A model generated the notes under the pieces. It searched no databases. It was not told the origin of the DNA and saw only the letters and a program-made list of their open reading frames with translations. The translations under genes and the position numbers were made by a program. DNA of 64,000 nucleotides, taken from positions 2,976,001 through 3,040,000 of the forward strand of contig JAQJZZ010000014.1 in the NCBI GenBank assembly GCA_030077755.1, read 5' to 3'. The stretch is from Filosporella fistucella. Its lineage: Eukaryota; Ascomycota; Leotiomycetes; Helotiales. This document shows positions 35,934 through 48,523 of this stretch, piece after piece. The number at the start of each line of letters is the position of its first letter. Within the stretch, counting starts at the first letter, position 1.

Positions 35934-38900
35934 CTACAAGCGCCAACTGTCAGACAACGGCAACAAACCAAAGATTGTTGAGTAAATCGCCACAATCTTA
36001 CAAATACTAATGTCGAATGCAGACATGCAGAGAAAAGATTTTTTTTTAATTAAATGTTTCGCAATACGATGTGCAAGATGGGAATAGCATCGTTTTGTAT
36101 GCTCCACTTTCTAATATTGGATGGATGGGAGAGGTGAGGTTGGCTTAGAGAGGTAATATTGAGCGCGATGTGGTGAAGAGGGTTCGCTTGCTTGCTTGCC
36201 TGTCAACTCTGAAGCTACAGTACAGGAAGAGAGGGGTGGAGGGGCAGATGGCTAGACCATGGTCTTGGAGAGAAGATGGTTGCAACCTTCACGCTTCTAA
36301 TATTCGTAAATGAGCTGTTCCTTGCTAGTTTTTTTTCACTGTGTTACAGAAAAGAGTGTGAGGATTGTTTGGTAAGCTGTTTTTGGAGGGATAAAAGGCG
36401 TGATGGAGAGAACGTATTGGAAGAGGTTGCGCAATCGGTCGAGTGGCGGATTGTGTCGGATGGCGAAGGAGAGATAGGGGAATTGGATGATTTGGGGAGC
36501 CTGCATTAACTTGTCAGATATGGTAGAAGGTGACGATTAGATGTCTACATGCAATTGTTCACATTTCTAGGTCTTTTTGCCACAGAGTATATCCTCATCT
36601 CAAATATTCCCTCTCGTGGCATACAGTCAAGGCGAACTGTCAAAACGACTTTCACATGTCAAAGTCCTCCCTGTCCAGCTAGACCAGGATCTACAAGGTC
36701 TATATGCACGTCTGCAGATTATCCTCGCCCCCACAGCCTCCCCTATGCACGTCTCAAATTTCTGTACGACTCTGCTGAACACAACAAATGCAGTGTCATG
36801 AACCACATCCTATCTCCACCTACCTGCTTATTTTTGCGGGGAAATGTGGCTTTATTGCAGATAGGAGGGGAGAAGATATGTTGAGATATGTCTTGGAGTA
36901 AAAATTGTGGAGGGCGGTGAAGATGCAGTGGAGTGGAGAATGATATTGAAGAGGAATAAGGGATGGGTGGAGAACGAAGGGGGCTAGACTGTTGTTTGTC
37001 GAGAGGAGAGTTGGATGATAGGATGAAGGAAGAGAAGGATTGACAGCCTGTCAGTCTACTCAGCCTTTCCCCGCGATTTCAATTCTGCATTTGCATTGCA
37101 TTGTGTAGCAGAGGCTGCTTCACAGCAAGGTAAGACAGCCACATGCAGGCTATTTTCCCTTCATGAATCGCAGAGACATAATGTTTAATTGATTAATTCA
37201 TCAAGATGTTTCTCTACGCGAGATGGAAATGAGGGGAAAGTTCCACTAACGTCATATCCATGCGGTATCCTGCAAGATGGATCGTTGGATGAATTGTCGG
37301 ATTCGAAGGGGCGAATAGAATGCATGCCAAGCATCACAAGAATGATTACTGTTGTTGTTTCTGGACATGACTGCATATGATGTTGTGAAACGAGTTTGAG
37401 GCTGTGAAACCCATCTTAAGAAATCACGTTATAGACTGAGGGGAAGATAGAAATTAAATGTCGATGCTGGGAATCATAAACGCCCATTGCGCAACCCCTC
37501 CTCAGCTGAAGCTATCTGGCTGAGACAGAGACGGGTTTGGTGCAACGGACATATCCAGTTGGTCTCTGGTTATTGTTGCTGCCGTTAGAACCGCCTTGAG
37601 TAGTACAGAAGAAGATGCATGCATTCTATCATTTGCATGTGCGCATGGCGAGATTTCCTCATTACGAGGGAGATGCTCAGGTTCGACAAGTGGGCTCTAA
37701 CACAATTATGTGGTAGTAAAGATAGAGTTACACACGAGAGAACCCCGAAAGCTGGACTGACAACATATTGTCAAACTTGGAAGCTCAACATGACGATCTT
37801 AGAAGATCTTGCCTGAGAATGAAGGTAGTGGGTGACTCTCCTTTGTGGCAATCCCCATCTGTACTCCGTCCCCTCTACCTCTAGCTAGTCTTGAAAGACA
37901 AGAACTTGATCAAATTTCAAATCGGAATCTGAGTTCGCATCATTATCCAAACGATCTCCAGTCCATCTCCTGCATTCTTACGCAATTTCCACACCCTATG
38001 TCTTTCCAATATCAAACTAATGTACTCCAACTAAAACAAGGGTCACTGATAAACTTTGTCTATTTCTGCACCTCATCATCGAGGCGACGTCGATCTAGAG
38101 GATGTCAAGTCTAGTGAAAACGAGGCTGAGAGGCTAAAACGTTGGGCCATGGTCTAGTTCCTCAACATGAGTCGGCTATCAATTTGACAAAGTGACACTG
38201 CATTAAAGGAAAAGAATAGCAATTGAACGGTAGGGAAATTACTTCCGGGGCAATCGCGGCATAGATTAAGATGAACTAATTGAAATTTCTTCTTGTTCAA
38301 AGCTGTGCAGAGTGAGAGAATCGGCGCTTGCTCTCCCGAATTGTAGTATGATGAGAACTCGAGCTAGTCCGTACTACAGTATAGCTTGTGGAGGTGTCGC
38401 GAAACCCGAGGGGTTTGCGGAATGTCCATAGCCCTGATTCAGTGCGGTAGGGACCGAGTCGCCAAAAAGTGGTGGGGTTGACGCCCAAGTGAGGGTGGGA
38501 TATGTGAGATGTGATGATATATTTCCATCTGACTGGTGACTGGATGTGGATATGATAACGTGATTATGAAAGACTGGAAAAGGGTAAGCATCGCATGACA
38601 GTGAGTGTGGTTGTATGAAAGATTTCGACTATCAGGTGAAGTTTGAAGAGAATGCAAGATGGTTTGGATGGGAAAATGAAATGATGGGCTGTTCGGGGCA
38701 CGCGGAGGAGCAAGATGAGAAGAATGAACATGTGAAGTCTCCGCATATCCACGGGTCAACCTCTCGGGTGAAACGTAGAATTTTCACGACCAATTTGAGG
38801 TTACTCGAGAAGATAGACGTGCTGCTGACAGGTGGTTGAGATTGAAAAGTCAATTCGTAAAGTGAGATATGAATGCAAGGGGGGTTGTAAGAGGAGGTTC

Positions 38901-39803
38901 CAGTTGCAATTCACCTTCCAAGTGACCCCAATCGAAGCTGAATCTTGTCCTCAAATACCTCGGAAAGATTAAATGGTTCTTTATACCAAATCAAACTCTT
39001 CATAAAGCCTTGGAGTTTAATAGAAATGCGCATGTGAGATCATCATAGATCTCGCCAGTTTATTGCCCGATGTTGGACTTGAGAGACAAACTTCAGCGCA
39101 ATTCAAGATGCTAACGTAAAAAATTCAGTCTGGCTAGAATAAGGCCGTGGATTATTGGCTCCTGTCCTGCTCTACCCTTCTCAAAGAGCCTCCCGTCTGC
39201 TGTTTCGGAATGATATTTGCCCACGTGAAACAAGGTTAAGAGGACAAGATGGAGGTCCTTGGGAAGTGTAGACAGGAACGACTTGCAGAATGCTCAAATT
39301 CCTGCCACCGAGCTCCTACAATAGTGAACGGCTGTCTGATGTAAGACACGCGATCAAAATTGTAGTCAAGATTCAAAAAGAGTACCAACGAAGAAGACCA
39401 TCCTTGACTATTCATTGGTATTACTGAAGGCAACCAATTTCGGGGTTGGACGTCTTTGTATGACATGGTGGACCTTCTCTTTTGCGTGTGATATCTTAAT
39501 TGGGGAACGAATCCTCCACTCGATGGGAATAGTTGTTTCAACCTGTAACGATGAAGAGAGGAAGAGAGCAAAGAGCAACATGCAAACAAACAACACTGCG
39601 GTGGATTGCGGTCTTCCACCCATACATAACTTGAGAAGCAGTGTTCACACTCAATCCAGTGAGATATTATTCGCGACCCAAACTTAATTTCACGCAACAA
39701 CATTTTCCAATTGCCTTCTGTATCCAAAAGACAGAGATAGAAAATGTTACAGCTTGGAAGCTTGACTAATACAGCTTAATTCGCAAATCTCACCCTGTGG
39801 TCT

Positions 39804-40953
39804 TTACTGATAGACCTTGACAGAGTTTACAAGCCAGTATGCTTCACTAAATGCACCTGGATTTCCAGCAACATATGCTTCACAGGTCGGAACGCCTGTC
39901 TTGACAGAGCAATCAGAATACTCCGTCCACGATGCACCTCCTGCGTCTTCACCACAGAAGGTAGTATCGAAGTACTAGAGCCAACGAATTAGTCTGTCTG
40001 CTTCATTCCACTTAATGTTATTGAAATGATTAAAACTACTTACAATAGTCTGAGGTGGAAAGTTAGCATCAATATCGCAATTTCCATATTTAGAATCAAA
40101 GTTTCCCATCGGTAAACCCCACGCACTTGGGTTCGGATTGCCACTCGTAATATCAGCGGGAATAGCATTCCTAGGAAAGTAAAAGATCTTGATGAAGGTG
40201 CTTGTCCACTGTAATGCGTATACACCACCTCCATGTTTATTGAAGGATGTGCCGTATGCTCCAGCCGTACCAATTACACTACATCCTGCAAACTGGTCAC
40301 TGTTGGGGCCGAGGAAACAATCGTATCGGTCTTCATTGGGTGTTCCTGTTTGTTGGTTGGCAGGGGATTTAAAGCTGCAGGATTTGTTCGTGTGAAGGGT
40401 CATGTAATTTGTTTCGCCGTCGTTGAAACCTTCGACAATGTCAATCTCTCCTGCTGGAGCACTCATATTGTTTCGAATTGTCCAGCCGCTAGTTGTTAGG
40501 TTGTACTCTCAATTTTATCTTCTAAATCTTAGATCACTTACAATGCAGGCCATGTTCCGCAAATACTTCCAGGCATGTGAGCAAAATCACCGATCAACAA
40601 ACCATATTGAAATTCAATCTTGCTTCTAGCCATTATGCTCTTTCTGCCGGTAGATGAAGTCGATATTATGGATTTGTTGTCTACGCCCATGTAAACCTGC
40701 TTGCCAATGATCTTGCTCAAACCGAGAGACTTTGCTTCCGTTTGATCGATGTATTGAACGAATCCACCAGTATAATCGGGTTCCTGCAATTGTCAGACAC
40801 ATCATTCGAAAGTGATGAGGTTCTCACAATGCTGTAATCAAAACTGGAATACCAGTTGGTGGAGTCATAATTGCTAACTAACTTGTAGCCATTTGCGAGA
40901 CCAAAGGAGAAAGCAAGCAATGCCAAAGGAAATATGGTTATGGAAAAGAGCAT
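39804..40953 (-). CDS. Secreted GH16 family glucanase (327 aa)
   Basis: Glycoside hydrolase family 16, endo-1,3(4)-beta-glucanase type, acting on cell-wall or plant beta-glucans outside the cell. Four exons: 40953-40828, 40783-40542, 40488-40044 and 39974-39804; introns are 44, 53 and 69 bp with GTGAGA/GTAAGT donors. An N-terminal signal peptide is visible (hydrophobic LFSITIFPLALLAFSFG, cleavage near ANG-YKL). The catalytic motif is GEIDIVEGFND with Glu137, Asp139 and Glu142 in the ExDxxE pattern. SFDYS...DYTGGFVQYID, MGVDNKS and NKHGGGVYALQW are further family signatures. The last exon ends CEAYVAGNPGAFSEAYWLVNSVKVYQ in part. Annotation is firm for the family; exact glucan specificity is not visible. 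Confidence 0.92.
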
Positions 40954-41504
40954 TTTGAAGGTGTAGAGGAAACTTGTCAAAGGTGCTGGAAAAATTACAT
41001 CTTGAAAAGGTTGATTGAATCAATTTTAATACCACTGAATTGACTTGCAAGAGTTTTTCAATTCAACTCGAACTGGTAGACGAGCAAGTCGAGTCATGCT
41101 AAGCCTGTGCCTCTCCGCAGTAATGCTTTAGAGATGGAAGATTCGTATCCCTTGAACATCAGAGCCGTTGGAGGCGAGACTTAGCTTGGGGCTCACAGTC
41201 CTCAATTAGAGGCACAGGCTGAGAATGATGGTCTCTTGAGGCACACTCAACTGAACTTCGAGTCCGAATGCGAGGCGACCAATTGAATATCTAGAAGGAT
41301 GAACTCCACACTAGTGACTGCGCAAAATGTGATTCACCATTTTGGGAGGACATCAGCATGATCTGACGTAAGTAAGCAGCACCCTTAGAGTATCTCAGAG
41401 TCGCATTTACAATGCTGCAAGGACGCATGAACGGCTGCTGACCCGTATGCTTTATTAAGAACTCGGGTTTTGTGGAAACAAGAGGAGGGAAGCCCCTGAC
41501 GAGT

Positions 41505-41924
41505 ATGGAATATTTGGAAAAGAATGCGATCTCTGAACGAAATAAAGCTTGCCGTATTCAATCTGAAGAGCTATTGATACTTGGATTGGAGCAACAACTT
41601 GCAAGAAATGCGATGTTCACTTCACAGCTTCTGTCTGAAATCGCTGTATTCCATTTGAAACTACTCAGTAATTCAATAGAATTTGGATTTGAAGCTGCGA
41701 TGACGAGCTCTGCTATTTGCGTTGGTCAGGGTTTGAAGCAGTGTTACGAGGAAAGAGAAAATGAACAGAGCGACATGGACATCAGAACAGCATGTACACG
41801 TGATAGATTCGACAGTGAGCCTGGAACCACTAATCCGATGAATGATGAAATGCCCATGCACCCAAAGGTCCAAAAAAGTCAAAAGCATCACTGTGGCAGA
41901 AGAATACTTTGGCCAAGGCTTTAA
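41505..41924 (+). CDS. Weak hypothetical frame (139 aa)
   Basis: The first in-frame ATG is at 41505. The first 80 residues look like a helical, amphipathic segment (EELLILGLEQQLARNAMFTS, then LLSEIAVFHLKLLSNSIEF), followed by a polar tail. No family is recognised. It could be an orphan gene or the remaining exon of a decayed gene. Confidence 0.25.
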   Translation: MEYLEKNAISERNKACRIQSEELLILGLEQQLARNAMFTSQLLSEIAVFHLKLLSNSIEFGFEAAMTSSAICVGQGLKQCYEERENEQSDMDIRTACTRDRFDSEPGTTNPMNDEMPMHPKVQKSQKHHCGRRILWPRL

Positions 41925-43211
41925 GCTATCGAGTATAGATAAATATCATAAGTCACATGATCGGTGGTTTTTTCGTAGGATTTGCTCACCTCCTTGTTTG
42001 TTTGTAATCGGTGTATGATAAGTAGGGGGAGCTAATAGTCGTACCACATTTTAATCAAATCGCTGTACGGAACGAGAAGCTTTCAAATCATATGACAAAA
42101 TTTTCAATCATTGGTACGTTAAAACATAAGATCATTTAGATAACCAGATATATTTTGGGACTCCTTGATAATGAGCCAGATCTACAGAGGTGATAGGAGA
42201 TATATCTGCTGTAGCTAGTCGAATCACCAGATCATAGTCTTCTTAATTGTTGATCGTAAAGTTTTCCTCGAATCTAGAGGCATTTCGAAACCTTCCGAGT
42301 ATATCGTACTCGCTGAATGGACTCAAATTAGACAAGGCTGCCACACAAGAACCATACTTGGGGAGAAAATCAAACAAGACACTTGAACAGAACGAAAACT
42401 GTGCTATCAGACCAAGAAAGTACAAAGCATGTATTCAAACTTGGAAGTAAGAAAGATATCGTTGGAAAGCTTCTCCCTGATTTGGACAACTGACTTCAAG
42501 GACGGTACCAACTCTGCACCAATATCAAAACTTGGAGACCTTTGAGCCACACACTGGAAGTCCTTCAACTTCGCTGTACGAGTATCTGTCCACGTCAGTG
42601 AGAAGGCCCGTAAACGCAAATGTGGCCATTGATGAAGAACGTTAAATACCGTGATATGCAAAATTTCTCACTGGCTCCCACGTGGCTTGAATATTAACAC
42701 CCAGCCGCAATCCGCAGATTTACGGTGAGCCAGTCTCCCCACGTTGCCATAATCTGCTTATCATTACGAGAATATGTTGCTTCATAGATTGTGACTTCTG
42801 AGCTGCTACATTGGACGAGGGAATGATATGGATTACTGCAGAACATATGCAGAAGTGGCCTGTTTTCAGGGCAAAATTAGCAATCCAGCTGGGCGGATTT
42901 TGGAGGTAGTCACGGCCCGGAAGTTGGCGATAGTATGGCAGCCCACAGGTGCTTTTTCAGGGTCTACATGCCGGCAGTCCTCCAGGAAGGTGATTGGCTT
43001 GGGCCAAGGTACCCTGAAAAGGCACCGAGTGGTGTGATTTGAACACCCAAAAAGCAACATCTGATGTTCACGCATACCACAACGCACCTCCGAAAAGCAA
43101 TTGTGACACCACTACATCGCAAAGCCACATATCTGGCTGCCGGTTTACGAGCGCTCTCAAGCAAGAATCATGACGCACCCACGCAAAGATTCGATATCGA
43201 TTTTGTACGAG

Positions 43212-43220
43212 TATATAAGG
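43212..43220 (+). promoter_or_regulatory. TATA box
   Basis: TATATAAGG lies 22-30 bases upstream of the ATG at 43242, so the leader of that gene would be very short if this box is used. Confidence 0.4.
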
Positions 43221-43241
43221 AGAGGCAGCTAGGACGTCAAC

Positions 43242-43948
43242 ATGTCTACACATCTTTCAATCAAGAAGTCAAACACCAATCGAACATTATCATTGAAACA
43301 TATTCCACTACCACAATACAATCCATACTTGATATTCACACACGACATAGTTCGGGATACCAAAACACTTTACTTTGAAATAAAAACCTCACAACCACCT
43401 AGTCCCGACAAAGAATACTTGAGAATAATGCGAGGATACACCGGAATCATGAGCTCCAGTGATAGCTCAACAAGTGATCTGCATGGAAACGGGGAGAGAG
43501 TCAAGTTTGAGAACAAACACTGTCTGTGGACACCAAAATCAGGGGAACCCAAAGAGGAACCAAAGTGGCATTTGAGGGTCAGCGTTTTGAAAGATCAAGA
43601 AGGCAGAGGAGATGCTCCCAGCCGACGATTCGTAAGCTTTACAAAGCCCCGTCCTAGAAAATGATTCACTAACCATTTGTTCAGGCGTTTCGATCACTAC
43701 ATCATCTCACACATGCTGCCAATCAACTGGATGCGGCGTTCCGAGATTCTTTCGAAATCAAGAAGTGTGGTGTAGAGTTACCTGATGCGATGGGCGGTAG
43801 AGTAAATGACGGCAGGTCGGAAAATATTACCATCGAGTTTGAATCCGATACAGCCACGCAGCCCTGGAAAGAGTTTCTAGCCAAGCTCAAGGCTTTGGAG
43901 GATGAATGGGAACATGAAAGCCACAACGATGCCTTGAGTGTCCTGTAA
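43242..43948 (+). CDS. Unknown two-exon protein (217 aa)
   Basis: Exons 43242-43631 and 43685-43948 join over a 53-bp GTAAGC...TTCAG intron at a codon boundary, with a CTAAC branch-like site inside. The unspliced frame stops at 43664. Splicing adds 87 residues of balanced, helical-looking sequence (FRSLHHLTHAANQLDAAF, then WKEFLAKLKALEDEWEHES). The protein has no signal peptide or membrane segment, and no family is recognised. The clean splice join, TATA box and continuous frame support a real gene. Function is unknown. Confidence 0.65.
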
Positions 43949-45282
43949 GAACGAGTTGGAACCGGGAGTTTTGGATAAATTGCAATAGGGCGATTCTGGG
44001 AGGATATATGAATCGTTGCCATAATGGGAACACAAAATGCGACGCTGGAATTGCTTCAAGGGAGAGCAAGAGGAAGCCGTGGGAACCGGTGGGAAATTTG
44101 TTTAAAAGGAGGGCCATATTGGGAACCGGATGGCATGAAAGGCAGGACGGCTTGGAGTTTCGTGAGCATTTTTCAGGAGCTTGGGAGACTTGTTATATAA
44201 ACACACTGCATCTCACATATGAATGCAACATAATAGCTTACTTGTATCACCCAGTCTGAGCACCTTGACACTCTTCCATAGAATCTCTGCAGTCGTTCCA
44301 TTGGCGCATCAGAAGTTCTGCTGACGACAGTGACCTTGGAGGGGTATGGAAGCCTGAAGCTTAAAGGACGGTGCCGTTGTAAGGCTGCGCACGTCCATTT
44401 GGGCGGATTGTGAAACGCGGATTAAACATCACTCAGCAACAATCCTATATTATGCCTAACTAATACATTCCATAGTATATCATCCCTCAGCATAGCATAG
44501 CATTGATGAAATATTTCTTCTGTTGTTTTCTTGAAATCTAGAAACTGATGCTGTAATGCTTTGGGTTGATACTACACAGGATAGTCCCGTTGAGGTGAAA
44601 GGTGGGGCTCATTGCCGGTGGACGGAGGAGGACCATTTCCTCGTCAACATCTCAACTTACTTCCATCAATATACTCTTCATCAATGTTATACATCACGAC
44701 ATGCAAACGCTCAGACATTTCACAACTGTCATCTGATGTCGCGATGCATCGGCCACAACCCCACGCTGACAGCAATGGACAAGTGTCTGCCGTATTGAGA
44801 TGTGCACAGAACGCATGAATTCGGGACTCGGGTGGCATTTCATGAAACTCTCAAGTCGACCAAACCACACAGACTTTGACCTATCTAGGCCACAGAGTAC
44901 CAAAACCGTTCTCGATAACGTTGACAGATGCATATTCAGACGTTCTCACAAGTATGATCGACAAAATATGCTTCTGCAGGGTGCATCAAGTGGCCCAGTG
45001 CGGCAATGCCATAGCCAAACTTCACCGTTGCGGATGTACCGTCCGAACAAAGTCAGGGCTCGCATCGTAGAGAAAGCGGTGTTGCGGTACTTCGAGGACC
45101 GATGTACTTTTGGATTTCATCTCTTCTTTTCGTCTATCTTGAACTTGCTTCCTTTTCTCCACATCTCTCCACGGACCTCACTTTCCATCCTTTTGCTCTG
45201 CGAGTCATGATGCCTTTTTACAATTCTTACATATTTTTATAGTACATAATTAGTTTGAGCAAAGTCTTGCGAAGATATCATC
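43949..45282. other. Intergenic region
   Basis: No gene is supported. The 3' part (45110-45210) is pyrimidine-rich and precedes the stalk-protein gene, consistent with its promoter or leader. A hidden 5' exon carrying a signal peptide for that gene could lie here, but I could not find one. Confidence 0.35.
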
Positions 45283-47369
45283 ATGCATTTGGACTCCTCC
45301 TCGCTGGAAGAGGGCCTTTCCTCGTTGTATTCATTCGTTGAGTCTCATATGGATCCTCCTCCCGAAAAACTTTCTTCAATAGACCTCATGCGACTGGTTC
45401 CTTCGTCAATACAAGAAAGTCAAAGTAGCACTCAACATCAAAAGTCCCTTATCACACCACCGCCAGAGCTTCGACGTCGCCAGGATGTAAATTGTCAACA
45501 AGCAGAGCAAAGTGCATCTCAAGCTATCCGTCAGGCAAGCCAGCAAGCCTCCCAGTCAATACAACAGGCATCCCAATCCGCCTCTCAAGCATCGCAGCAA
45601 GCGGCACAATCGGCTTCCCAAGCTATTCAACAGTTCTCTAACCAAGCCTCACAATCTATTGCTGCCGCCTCAAGAAGTGTATCTAGTGCAGTATCTTCGG
45701 CACAGTCCGCGATAGCAAGTGCCCAGTCATCGGCTGATGCAGCTATTCAAAGAGCAAATGGATCTATGATGAGCGCCCAAATCAGTGCTTCAGCAGCTCA
45801 GGTATGTCAAGTTACTATATATTCAAAAGTTCCAAAATAGCTACGAACGAAGATTTCCAGAAGTGAGCTGACATATGTAGGCTGATGCTTCCAAAGCTGT
45901 TCTCCAAGCAGGAGCAGCAGTTGCGGCAGCCACAGGTAAGTAAACTTGATTCCTCTCCAAATTCTAGTTGGTATCTGTAAATTTATGCTAATCAATGCAA
46001 CAGGTTCTGCAGCAGCAGCTGGATCCTCGTTTTTGGCCGCAGCAGCCAAGGCGACGCAAAGTGCACAAGCCTCTGTTTCGGCGATTGGTGTAAGTTTCCA
46101 ATTTCCATATCGCATATGGGATGAAAAAGTGACATTTTATAGGCGGCGGCTTCCTCTCAAGTCGAGCAAGCCAGCGCTCAGGCATCAGCCTCACAAACAG
46201 CGGCAGTGACGGCAACTCAAGCCGCCCTTGCTATTGTTGGAAGTATCATCGCCTCGACTCTAATCACCATCCTAATATATTTCCTCGTCATTCGGCATAA
46301 AAAAATTGCCAAAAGAAAGTCACGAGGCGAAAAACGTTCTGGCGAAGGATTTTTCTCGGATCCCAAGTTTCCAATATCAGCCCAAGCTGGGACAACAATT
46401 GCACCATCACAAGCTACTAAATCAAGGATGAACACAGCAAGAGATGATCCTATGAGTGGGTCACAAGTATCATTTTCTTTGTTCCCAAGGACGACGAGTG
46501 GTGATAAAGCAGAAGAATTGAGGAAATCCGTCGTCAAAACCACATCAGTACCTTGGAATCCATCCAAACCACCTAAAGCACCCACTTTGGGAGCATGGCT
46601 GAAATTGCAAGAGAACGTTTCACCATTTGGACCCATTAAGTTGCCAGACGAGAAATCGCCGTCTCCGTTAGGTGGGCAGTTGAAATCACCATTACGGAGC
46701 AATATCCCGGCAGGTAGCCCAAGGAGGTCTTCATCTGCAATCCCCATAGCAACCCGGAGTCCAAAGCTACCAACTTTTATGGACACGAAATCGACGATAA
46801 ATTCAGTTCCAAAAAGTCCAGTAATGCCTACCATAAGTCCGATAACACCAGAGCCAAGAAAGAAGTCAGAATTCTTTCCACCAAAGGCGACTGTAGAACA
46901 ATCAGCCTATCGCGAAAGCAAGGCAAGTGTCTGGACAGACGATGTTCCAGACTCATCACCATCACCACCACTTCAATCACCACCGCCTCATCTCCGAGGA
47001 AAACCCAAGGGGGAGCCTTCGACCGCAACGAAAGGCTACGTGATGCAAATCCCTAAACCACAAAACCCAATACGAAACACAGCAGAATGGTTCGCTGCAC
47101 GTCAAGATCAACGTTCGTCACAGGAACCAAGAAACGCTCCTCAGAGTTTACGCAATAATAGACCGTCTTTCGGACTCCCCAGGAACCCAAGACTAGGGCT
47201 GCCAGCTAGACCTGGCCCAACGAGACAGGTGCAGAGTATGGAAGGGGAAATAGGGAATGTACAGGGTTTGAGTAGATTTCTGGAGAGGAACGAGAGAGGG
47301 AGCTTGATATCGAGGATGGGAAGCGAGAGGAGTCAAATTAGTACCCCGGGAGTGGGAAAGGCGATGTGA
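45283..47369 (+). CDS. Single-pass membrane protein with Ala/Ser/Gln-rich helical stalk (628 aa)
   Basis: Four exons: 45283-45801, 45881-45935, 46004-46089 and 46143-47369; introns are 79, 68 and 53 bp with GTATGT, GTAAGT and GTAAGT donors. After about 65 polar residues ending LRRRQD, residues 70-245 are a low-complexity repeat of the type ASQxxxQASQSxxQAS, with almost no helix breakers, predicted to form a long alpha-helical rod. A membrane helix follows at about 246-269 (AALAIVGSIIASTLITILIY), then a basic stop-transfer HKKIAKRKSRGEKR and a 350-residue Pro/Ser-rich cytoplasmic tail. No signal peptide is seen at the chosen ATG, so the true start may be in an upstream exon. No function is recognised. 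A wall- or surface-sensor role is only a guess from the layout of stalk, membrane helix and long tail. Confidence 0.75.
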
Positions 47370-48523
47370 AGTTGGGAATTAAACGGAGGAGTATTGTAGA
47401 TGAGAGAGAGAAACTTAGTAATAATTCTAGCGTTTTAGCGTTGCGTATAAGATACCGAAATTTTATTTATCTATATGCCGTCTTCAGCTTGCTTTCAGGT
47501 TCGAACGAACAGGTATTCATCATGCACGTTGATTGTCTCCCTCACATTCACATCTTTCACGGCATCACATGACCTTCTTCAATAAGCATCTGATTAGGTC
47601 TTTTCAAATCACCACTGAACGAAGATGGCCTGGTCTTTCTCGTTCCCTTCGGGGAAACTCTCCCCGTCTTCCCACCCAAATATTCAGGACCAAAAGTTCT
47701 CACCCAAGGTTGGTACTTCTCATCTCTCTGTCCCATCACCAATTCCTGTCGCCTCGCATCGCGTCTCGGCCCAGCCCTCCGAACCCAGCCGGCGATCACA
47801 CAACCCACAACTCAGAAACACGGAAGTAGCATCGGAATAACATGTACCCGCCCTTTCCGTTCCCAAAGAATCGTTCCGATTTCCACCGCTGTTGTTACGA
47901 TGTACGATATTACGGATTGAGGTGGGACTCGCGTACGAGATAACTCTCCCTTCGCTTACAAGATATTGGTTTGGAGATGCTGATCAGACAGGAAGTTAAG
48001 GTGGTGGGGTGGTATTTGACGAGGTTTTGTGAAGGTGGCACAGTGGTAAGATGAGAGAATGGGGGCTTGGGATGTGATTGAGATGTGAAGGAGGAAATTG
48101 AATGGTTTGGTGATTGTTGGATATGAAAAGGGCAGGAAGTCCGATAATGCTATAGGGAGTACGATAGGCCTTATTGAACCGAGCGGAGAATTAAGACTTG
48201 AATAAAGCTACTGGTAGCTATATCCGATCAGAAAGCAATGGGAGCAGATGGATTGACAGAACTAATGCAGGTGAATCTCAAGTAGGATCAAAATTCGGGC
48301 GTGCACGGAGATCCTGCTTGCTGGGTACTTCCTCATAATGAGGCTCGGTTTTACAGATGCAGATGAGTAGAGAGGAACGATAGAGTCAACACCGTACCTC
48401 AAAAGCTCAAAAAGTACTAATGACAGAGCCGAAACTGCTAACAGGTTCTGCTAAAGTGCAGCAACTAAGGTAGAACATTGCCACCAAAGGGAGTTTGGCA
48501 TACTTCTCTCCTCGATTCTGAAC
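47370..48523. other. Intergenic region between convergent genes
   Basis: No gene, repeat or RNA is supported. Short open frames at 47533-47840 overlap in opposite strands and have no domain. Confidence 0.4.

Larger units (their letters stand above)
26051..39803. other. About 14-kb gene-poor region
   Basis: I find no gene with a recognisable domain on either strand. Open frames are short and mutually overlapping. Features present are a CTGT-type repeat (about 26070-26105), a GC-rich island around 26200-26960 with CCA/ACC repeats giving Val/Thr runs in both strands, CTTGGGACAC repeated at 29337-29362, AAATC repeats (33913-33935), a GGGAA microsatellite (34250-34310), AAGGTC repeats (35814-35836) and CTTG repeats (36184-36197). 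Two weak frames are listed separately. The size and microsatellite load suggest a large noncoding block or sequence decayed beyond recognition. Confidence 0.45.
40954..43241. other. Spacer with one weak frame
   Basis: The spacer holds the divergent promoters of the GH16 gene (-) and the 43242 gene (+). A weak frame at 41505-41924 is listed separately. A TATA box, TATATAAGG (43212-43220), precedes the 43242 ATG. A tRNA-like B-box on the minus strand near 43030 was examined and rejected. Confidence 0.4.

Noticed and set aside
42990..43095. tRNA-like 3' end on the minus strand (TTCAAATCACACC followed by TTTT)
   Set aside because: No matching 5' acceptor strand GGCACCG and no cloverleaf upstream.
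46217..46834. 205-aa minus-strand frame
   Set aside because: Antisense to the stalk-protein tail, whose frame is supported by four consistent exons.
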